Notes under the pieces: generated by a model
Databases searched by the model: none
Told to the model about the DNA's origin: nothing
Seen by the model: the letters and a program-made list of their open reading frames with translations, nothing else
From: Alkalihalobacillus alcalophilus ATCC 27647 = CGMCC 1.3604
Lineage (GTDB): Bacteria > Bacillota > Bacilli > Bacillales > Bacillaceae_D
Length of the DNA: 19,331 bases
Assembly: GCF_000292245.2 (NCBI RefSeq)
Contig: NZ_ALPT02000075.1
Span: forward strand, 1 to 19,331
Direction: 5' to 3'
Made by a program: the position numbers and the translations under genes
In this document: positions 14,638-19,331 of the stretch, in pieces
Layout: the number at the start of each line of letters is the position of its first letter
Numbering within the stretch: the first letter of the stretch is position 1

Positions 14638-14679
14638 AAAAAGTCATGAGAAGCTTTTATACGCTTCTCATGACTTTTT
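14638..14679. terminator. Bidirectional terminator between braB and ezrA
   Basis: A perfect 17-bp stem: 14638-14654 with 14663-14679 (AAAAAGTCATGAGAAGC / GCTTCTCATGACTTTTT), 8-nt loop. A run at the left base and T run at the right base give a U tract on both strands; braB ends 6 bp to the left and ezrA ends about 25 bp to the right. Confidence 0.92.
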
Positions 14680-14703
14680 AGTGTATGGAAAGAAGTTACT
14701 TGC

Positions 14704-16395
14704 TTAACTTGCGTGTACTTCTTCCTTCATAAATCGTTCTTCAATCTTTTGATCAAATGGGCGGATCGTTTGAATGGTTAGCTCAATAGCTTCTTCATAA
14801 TGATAACTTCTGAAAAGTTGTTCGGCTTCTGTTAATGCTTGATAGACATTTTCAGACTTACTACGGTATCGATTTCCGTATTGAATTAACTTCTCTGCTA
14901 AATCGGCTTGCTCAATCGTTTCAGTTATTACTTTTTCATTGTCATGAATAATTTCAACAGCATCCTTAATTAAAGCATTTACTCTGCCCATTTCTAAGGG
15001 GACTTGCTCTAATTGATTCGTCGTTTTTGTTAAAATTTCTTCCCCTTGCTTTAACTTCTCCAAGACAATTAATGGCAAGCCAGGAATATTGCTTTTACGA
15101 ATGATTCGTTTATTATCTATTAGAATTTGACGAAGTTCCGTAACCGTTTCCTTTGCTTTCCATTCATCTTCTCTTAATGTATCTAAGTTTTCTTTTGCTT
15201 TTTTCATTTCTTCTTTAATTTGGTCAATTGCTTCAACCCACTTTTCCATCATTTCTTGAATGGACGTAAAGGTTTGTTTTTCATTTTCTGAAACATCCAC
15301 AATCACTTGCAATTGCTTCGTCGTTTCTTGAAGCTTTTTGCGTATCTTTTCTTGCATCTTTAATTCTTCATCTGTAATTCGATAGCTTAATTGAACATGA
15401 CTCGTTTCTGCCATTAAATCTTGCAGTTTCGTATCTAGCTCCATTAAACGATCCTTTTGTTCAGGAAGTTTCTCTAGTACAGCTTTTTTAGCGTCAACTT
15501 CTTCCTCTAAAGTTAAATACATTTGTTCAATTTGTTCACTTATCTTCGTCAAACCATCTTCAATTCCATCAAGCTCTAGCTCTTTTAACTGGGTTAAATA
15601 AGCTTCCAATTCCTTTTCGATATTTTGAATTCGATTCTCAAAATTAAGGGACTTTAAATAATACCCTGACTGCTCCATTTCACTAATACCTAAGCGTAAA
15701 TTTTTGCACTCAACGGGTAAAGTCGCTTGCAATTGAACGAGTAATGTTGGAATTTGTTCCATTTGTATCGAACTCGTCTCAAGTTTTTTCTGTATATCGC
15801 CAAGAATCGTTCTAGCGTTTAAATAATTTCCCTCTTTAGTTGCCTTATCAAATTCAGAGAGCCCTTCCTCAATTTCAAGTAACGACTGGTCAAGGGCTTC
15901 AACCGTTAACCCATAAGAGCCTCTTTTTCGGAGTAATTCCTTTTCCAACTCTTGAAATTTCGTTCGGATTGCTCCGATTTCTGTCCGGTTCTTTTCTTCA
16001 CTCTCGACAAAGTGTTGGACATCATCTAACATCACTTTTAACTGTTCTTCAATACTAGCTAAACGTTGGTCAATATGAGTAACAATTCCTTTTGCACGTT
16101 TAAAACGATACTTGTTTGCCGATTCCTCAATATTAAAAAGCTCTTCTTCAATATCTGGCAATATCGTTCCAACAATCTCATCCCAGTCATTGCGCCATAG
16201 TTCGAATTTTTGTTCTGTTTCTCCAGACATATGTAATCTTTTTACACGACTTATTTCCTCTGGAACTGGTCGATTTAAAATTTCATTTTTCCAGCCTTCT
16301 AATCGATCTACCTCTTGATAAATCTTTTTGCGAAAAAGCATACCAACCAAAAATACGAGAATGACAATGGCAATTAAACTATATAGTATGATCAT
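14704..16395 (-). CDS. ezrA: Septation ring formation regulator EzrA, 563 aa
   Basis: A membrane-anchored negative regulator of FtsZ assembly that also joins the divisome at midcell; acts at the inner face of the membrane. One N-terminal transmembrane helix (residues 2-22, IILYSLIAIVILVFLVGMLF) is followed by RKKIYQEVDRLEGWKNEILNRPVPEEI, well conserved in EzrA. The rest is almost entirely long, highly charged coiled-coil helix of spectrin-like repeats (E/K/Q-rich, few Pro or Gly). Near the C-terminus LIQYGNRYRSKSENV corresponds to the QNR patch needed for midcell localisation. Length matches the family (about 562 aa). GGGAG precedes the ATG with correct spacing. It is transcribed alone, divergent from hisJ across a 273-bp AT-rich gap in which I see no further gene or clear promoter, and ends at the bidirectional terminator with braB. 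Confidence 0.96.
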   Translation of the reverse strand: MIILYSLIAIVILVFLVGMLFRKKIYQEVDRLEGWKNEILNRPVPEEISRVKRLHMSGETEQKFELWRNDWDEIVGTILPDIEEELFNIEESANKYRFKRAKGIVTHIDQRLASIEEQLKVMLDDVQHFVESEEKNRTEIGAIRTKFQELEKELLRKRGSYGLTVEALDQSLLEIEEGLSEFDKATKEGNYLNARTILGDIQKKLETSSIQMEQIPTLLVQLQATLPVECKNLRLGISEMEQSGYYLKSLNFENRIQNIEKELEAYLTQLKELELDGIEDGLTKISEQIEQMYLTLEEEVDAKKAVLEKLPEQKDRLMELDTKLQDLMAETSHVQLSYRITDEELKMQEKIRKKLQETTKQLQVIVDVSENEKQTFTSIQEMMEKWVEAIDQIKEEMKKAKENLDTLREDEWKAKETVTELRQILIDNKRIIRKSNIPGLPLIVLEKLKQGEEILTKTTNQLEQVPLEMGRVNALIKDAVEIIHDNEKVITETIEQADLAEKLIQYGNRYRSKSENVYQALTEAEQLFRSYHYEEAIELTIQTIRPFDQKIEERFMKEEVHAS

Positions 16396-16668
16396 CAGAA
16401 GTCTCCCTTCCTAATTGCTCCGTTAACTTAAAAGGTTTTAAAATAGGGTCAAGAATTAAAATATGTATATTTTTCACAATCACAATTATATTAAAATTTA
16501 TGTATGAACTCTCATTCTTCAAAAAGAGTGAAAATCCTGCTTTTTCAACAAAATTCCTTAAATTTCTGCCTTTTCACCTATGTAATATGATACCATGAAA
16601 TATAGGTTTTGTATGCTTTTTTTCATAGTCGATAACGATTCTTTTAACAGAAAGAAGGCGGTATTTAG

Positions 16669-17487
16669 ATGATTTTATTTGATGGACATGTCCATACACC
16701 ATTTTGTCCACATGGGTCAAAGGACTCGATTCACGCTTACTGTGAACAGGCGATCAAATTCGGTCTTACAAGTATTAGTTTTACTGAGCATGCTCCTTTA
16801 CCTGAGGGATTTGTTGATCCTGTTCCATTACAAGATAGTGCGATGTCAAAAGAGAATTTGCCTCTTTATATTAAAGAGCTGACTTCCATTAAACGACAGT
16901 ATGCTAATCAACTTAAAGTTAATATCGGTTTAGAGGTTGATTATATCGAGGGGTTTGAGCAAGAAACGACCTCATTTTTAAATGAATTTGGACCCTATTT
17001 AGATGATAGCCTATTATCTGTTCATTTTCTTAAATACAACCAAAACTATACTTGTATCGATTATAGCCCCGAAACATTTGAACAGTTAACAATAGAGTTA
17101 GGTTCCACTGAAGCGGTACATGAATTATATTATCAAACGATCGAAAAATCGATTGCAGCCCAGTTAGGTCCTTTTAAACCAAAACGGATTGGACATATTA
17201 CCCTAACACAAAAATTCATTAAAAAATTTCCCACTCATTATCCGTTTGAAAAAAGATTGGAAACAATTCTTCCTCTTGTCAAAGAAAAAGGATTGGCGAT
17301 AGATGTTAATGGAGCTGGTACGTTAAAACCATTATGTGGCTTGACCTATCCTCCGTTGCCGATTATTAATAAAGCTGCGGAATTACAGATTCCTCTTATT
17401 TATGGCTCTGATGCCCATCAAATAAAAGGGATGATGTCTGGTCAAGACCAATTACCAAACACCATCACCTTTGTTTCCTCTATTTAA
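16669..17487 (+). CDS. hisJ: Histidinol-phosphatase HisJ (PHP family), 272 aa
   Basis: Dephosphorylates histidinol phosphate, the penultimate step of histidine synthesis; the Bacillus-type enzyme is a PHP-domain metal hydrolase, unrelated to the HAD-type HisB of enteric bacteria. Metal-ligand motifs are in place: DGHVHT (His7, His9), SFTEHAPLP (Glu40, His41), NIGLEVDYIEG (Glu89), LLSVHFL (His119), AIDVNGAG, and YGSDAHQIKGM (Asp, His) near the C-terminus. Length is typical (about 268 aa). The start follows AAGGCGG at good spacing. As in B. subtilis it is not with the other his genes but beside ezrA and refZ. No terminator of its own is visible: copy B of the repeat element begins 6 bp after the stop, so its hairpins may end the transcript. 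Confidence 0.94.
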   Translation: MILFDGHVHTPFCPHGSKDSIHAYCEQAIKFGLTSISFTEHAPLPEGFVDPVPLQDSAMSKENLPLYIKELTSIKRQYANQLKVNIGLEVDYIEGFEQETTSFLNEFGPYLDDSLLSVHFLKYNQNYTCIDYSPETFEQLTIELGSTEAVHELYYQTIEKSIAAQLGPFKPKRIGHITLTQKFIKKFPTHYPFEKRLETILPLVKEKGLAIDVNGAGTLKPLCGLTYPPLPIINKAAELQIPLIYGSDAHQIKGMMSGQDQLPNTITFVSSI

Positions 17488-17661
17488 ATTTAACTCAACT
17501 TTCGCATCGAAAAAATCCGTTCAACTAGTTGGCAGAGCGAATAGAAGCTCTTAAACAAATGCCCTTGACACGTTTGAAAAGCGAGAACGCACTATCACAC
17601 CAAACGGATAAACTGTGCATCAAGAAAAAATAGACAATGCTCTTCTTCGGCGGTCGCTCCC

Positions 17662-17764
17662 AAACAGACACTCCGCTCCTTGCCGAGAACCTCATGAGCC
17701 TCCTCAGCACGCTTGCGGGGTCTCATTGGACGGTTTATTCCTGCGGGAGTCTCCGTGTCTGTTT
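17662..17764. repeat. Hairpin module 1 of element copy B
   Basis: AAACAGACAC (17662-17671) pairs with GTGTCTGTTT (17755-17764), the same closing stem as module 1 of copy A. The core is nearly identical to copy A. Confidence 0.7.
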
Positions 17765-18110
17765 GTCCGCTAGATAATGGAATCGAATCTAGGTTCAGTT
17801 TTCTCATTGAACAAAAAACAGTCATGACTTCAAAGTACAGTAGCTTGAGAATGATTTTTCTCCTTCCATGACTCATTCCGTTCCAGTTGTAAACCAATCA
17901 GTGTTGATGCTCTGTACGTTAGCTAGATGATCAAGCTGGTGTCGATTTGAATCCTGTGTTTTCATTCCTGCAGACTTAGGAAAAAATAGGTGGCAACTAC
18001 CTATTTAGTTCCATAATAACCAACAAAGTGAAGAAGAAGGTCCTTCTGCGTTAGAAATAGCTGATTGAGAATGGCCATATCATCAAGCATCTCCACCACA
18101 CTTAGCGGAC

Positions 18111-18213
18111 AAAACCATACGGAGACTCCCGCGGGAATAAACCGTGGAGCGAGACCCCGCAAGGCTTGCCGAGGAGGCTCGCCAGGTTCCCGCAGGACGC
18201 GGAGTATGGTTTT
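18111..18213. repeat. Hairpin module 2 of element copy B
   Basis: AAAACCATAC (18111-18120) pairs with GTATGGTTTT (18204-18213), the same closing stem as module 2 of copy A. The core contains changes against copy A (for example CCCGCGGGAA for CCCGCAGGAA, and GACCCCGCAAGGC for GACCCCACAGGTG), so the module is old enough to have diverged while its stem stayed paired. Confidence 0.7.
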
Positions 18214-18365
18214 GGGAGCGACAGCCGAAGCACTTCATTTTAGTGAACAGATTCCTTCAACAGCCTACGAAGAGATGTATTCAGACTGTCAACGATTGAA
18301 CCGTTCCTGTAAAGTCAATCTCTATCAACGGTTAAGGGTCAATCATACGCTGCGAAAGTTGAGAT

Positions 18366-19028
18366 TTAAGATTCCTTATTTTTAATAGTTGCAAGGGGTA
18401 AATAGACTTTACTTGTTCTTATATTTTGCTCCTTGCCTAAACATTTATCGATCCAAAGGCTAATTTGTTCCATATATCTTTTTATAAAATATGGCTCTGT
18501 CGTTGAGAGCTGATTAATTTCTTGTAAATAGTGAGGATATAAGTAAGGCATAATAATCAGATGCCTTATTTGCAAGGTAACCATATCCAGTGGTTGTTTT
18601 TTAAACTCGCCATTTTGAATCCCTTTTCGTAAAATGGACTCAATTTCATGCTTCTCTTTCCTTAAATATGTTGACATCAATTCCCTTACTAAAGTTGAAT
18701 CCAAAGTCATTTCACGATGGACAAGTCTAGCAAGATGATGGTTTTGTTGTTGATAAATGAGTAGCTCTTTTAATAAACCAGATAGGTGGTCTCTTTTTGT
18801 TGAGTAAACCTTCTTCTCCTCGGATTCCAAAATTGCTAAATATCCTTCAAAGAAGGTCATCATCAATTCCTCAAAAAGACCTTTTTTCCCTCCAAAATAA
18901 TACGAGACGAGTGCAACATTGACCTTAGCCTTTTCTGCGATATGACGTACGGACGTTCCATCAAACCCTTGCATATAAAATAAATTAATCGCGGCATTCA
19001 ACATTTTTTCTTTCGTTGCTGTACTCAT
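18366..19028 (-). CDS. refZ: TetR-family regulator RefZ (YttP), 220 aa
   Basis: RefZ is a DNA-binding protein of the TetR/AcrR type that, in B. subtilis, binds palindromic sites near the origin and helps shift cell division from midcell to the pole at the start of sporulation by acting on FtsZ. The N-terminal helix-turn-helix is clear: KEKMLNAAINLFYMQGFDGTSVRHIAEKAKVNVALVSYYFGGKKGLFEEL (about residues 6-55). The C-terminal all-helical regulatory domain is diverse, as usual in this family. The TetR class is certain; the RefZ assignment rests on position next to hisJ and ezrA and the family-like N-terminus. The start has a strong AGGAGGGG. The TAA stop overlaps the target duplication of element copy B. 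Hairpin repeats begin about 17 bp upstream of the start codon, so its native promoter may be displaced or lie beyond them. Confidence 0.88.
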   Translation of the reverse strand: MSTATKEKMLNAAINLFYMQGFDGTSVRHIAEKAKVNVALVSYYFGGKKGLFEELMMTFFEGYLAILESEEKKVYSTKRDHLSGLLKELLIYQQQNHHLARLVHREMTLDSTLVRELMSTYLRKEKHEIESILRKGIQNGEFKKQPLDMVTLQIRHLIIMPYLYPHYLQEINQLSTTEPYFIKRYMEQISLWIDKCLGKEQNIRTSKVYLPLATIKNKES

Positions 19029-19045
19029 ACCATTCCCCTCCTATT

Positions 19046-19155
19046 TTATAAAGCGAAGCCTGTTTGTTTAGAAGCGAGAAAAAATTAGGGTCGGCTTCTG
19101 AAGACGCTTTTTGTCTTCATAAGACGAACCGATTTTTCTCGAGCTTCTAACAGGC
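19046..19155. repeat. Structured hairpin repeat, unit 1
   Basis: Starts with the direct repeat TTATAAAGCGAAG (19046-19058). A long imperfect stem forms between GCCTGTT...AGAAGC...GAGAAAAA (19058-19084) and TTTTTCTCGAGCTTCT...AACAGGC (19133-19155). Nested in it are GGGTCGGCTT against AAGACGAACC (with mismatches) and the tip GAAGAC-gcttttt-GTCTTC (19100-19118). No coding potential. It abuts the refZ ribosome binding site. Confidence 0.65.
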
Positions 19156-19168
19156 GTAGCTAGATTGA

Positions 19169-19331
19169 TTATAAAGCGAAGTCCGTTTGCTTAGAAGTGA
19201 GAATATCAAGGATCAACGCTAAGTTCGCGACATCCTGCCGCAACGCCTTGTACCCACGTCCTGTGGGCAAGGGCAGACTAAAAAGTCGCTTTTTGACTTT
19301 ATAGGCTGTCCGATTTTTCTCGAACTTCTAA
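19169..19331. repeat. Structured hairpin repeat, unit 2 (reaches the window end)
   Basis: Starts 123 bp after unit 1 with the same TTATAAAGCGAAG (19169-19181) and ends with CGATTTTTCTCGAACTTCTAA, nearly identical to unit 1. Its tip is AAAGTC-gcttttt-GACTTT (19282-19300): same loop, different but still paired stem. It contains about 60 bp absent from unit 1, including a small hairpin CCCAC-gtcct-GTGGG. The right boundary may continue beyond the window. Confidence 0.6.

Larger units (their letters stand above)
17494..18363. mobile_element. Non-coding element copy B (870 bp) with 13-bp terminal inverted repeats
   Basis: The ends CTCAACTTTCGCA (17494-17506) and TGCGAAAGTTGAG (18351-18363) are identical to those of copy A at 3677-4455, in the same orientation. 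ATTTAA flanks both sides (17488-17493 and 18364-18369), a probable 6-bp target duplication. Most of the interior aligns with copy A base for base with scattered substitutions, including the two inverted hairpin modules and the unique middle block. Copy B keeps about 117 bp near its left end that A lacks, and lacks the 28-bp repeat-flanked segment that A has near the right end. It lies exactly between the convergent hisJ and refZ genes; removing one duplication would leave their stop codons almost touching. No protein-coding gene is credible inside. A transposase acting in trans is inferred. Confidence 0.8.

Noticed and set aside
17595..17897. Minus-strand open frame in copy B (and its partner at 3665-3907 in copy A) sharing a segment containing TETPAGINRPMRPRKRAEEAHEV
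   Set aside because: The frames are similar only across hairpin module 1, then diverge through indels; there is no ribosome binding site or known domain, and the other module gives a related TETPAGINR segment on the opposite strand. This is what translation of a structured repeat looks like, not a protein gene. I have a loose memory of similar spurious small proteins in Bacillaceae annotations.
18065..18385. 106-aa plus-strand frame through module 2 of copy B
   Set aside because: It runs off the element end into the refZ 3' end in antisense, lacks a ribosome binding site, and its homologous region in copy A is broken by indels.
18990..19060. RefZ self-binding palindrome near its own start
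   Set aside because: I could not find a convincing palindrome of the RefZ type apart from the repeat arms, and I am not sure of the motif from memory.
1..19331. CRISPR array, tRNA or rRNA genes, phage genes
   Set aside because: No regularly spaced short repeats, no cloverleaf with conserved T-loop and no rRNA signatures were seen on either strand; no phage-type genes.

Overview
The window comes from a low-GC, endospore-forming Firmicute, most likely a Bacillaceae species. Three things support this: strong AGGAGG-type ribosome binding sites, sporulation genes (an alpha/beta-type SASP, ytfJ, refZ), and a gene order matching the ackA-to-refZ (yttP) neighbourhood that I recall from Bacillus subtilis. 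I cannot name the species from sequence alone.

Region by region: (1) 1-1010 is accessory. It holds the C-terminus of a secreted-type zinc metallopeptidase and a lipoprotein gene, then a cluster of three hairpins that separates them from ackA. (2) 1013-3533, minus strand: ackA (acetate kinase), with two cre-like boxes upstream, and ytxK (methyltransferase-like). (3) 3677-4455 is a 779-bp non-coding element with terminal inverted repeats (copy A), in the interval where B. subtilis carries tpx. (4) 4616-7476, minus strand: sppA-yteJ, then ytfI-ytfJ, each pair closed by its own terminator. (5) 7634-8431, plus strand: a second-type NAD kinase, convergent with a YtcJ-type amidohydrolase (8488-10068). 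(6) 10181-12919, minus strand: a SASP gene with a near-ideal sigma-G promoter, then thiI and nifZ, the sulfur-transfer pair for 4-thiouridine in tRNA. (7) 13310-14632, plus strand: a branched-chain amino acid carrier (braB/brnQ family), convergent with ezrA (14704-16395, minus), which regulates FtsZ. (8) 16669-17487: hisJ (histidinol phosphatase), followed one base after its stop codon region by copy B of the element (17494-18363), then convergent refZ (18366-19028). (9) 19046-19331: two tandem, related hairpin repeats placed directly upstream of the refZ ribosome binding site.

The core genes are ordinary housekeeping and sporulation genes. The unusual content is the repeated non-coding DNA. 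The two 0.8-0.9 kb elements share perfect 13-bp terminal inverted repeats, have apparent 6-7 bp target duplications, and carry two inverted copies of a roughly 120-nt hairpin module. The closing stems of the modules differ in sequence but keep their pairing. The separate pair of repeats upstream of refZ shows the same behaviour: paired arms that change together. Both look like families under structural constraint (RNA or single-stranded DNA hairpins), mobilised in trans. No transposase is present in the window.
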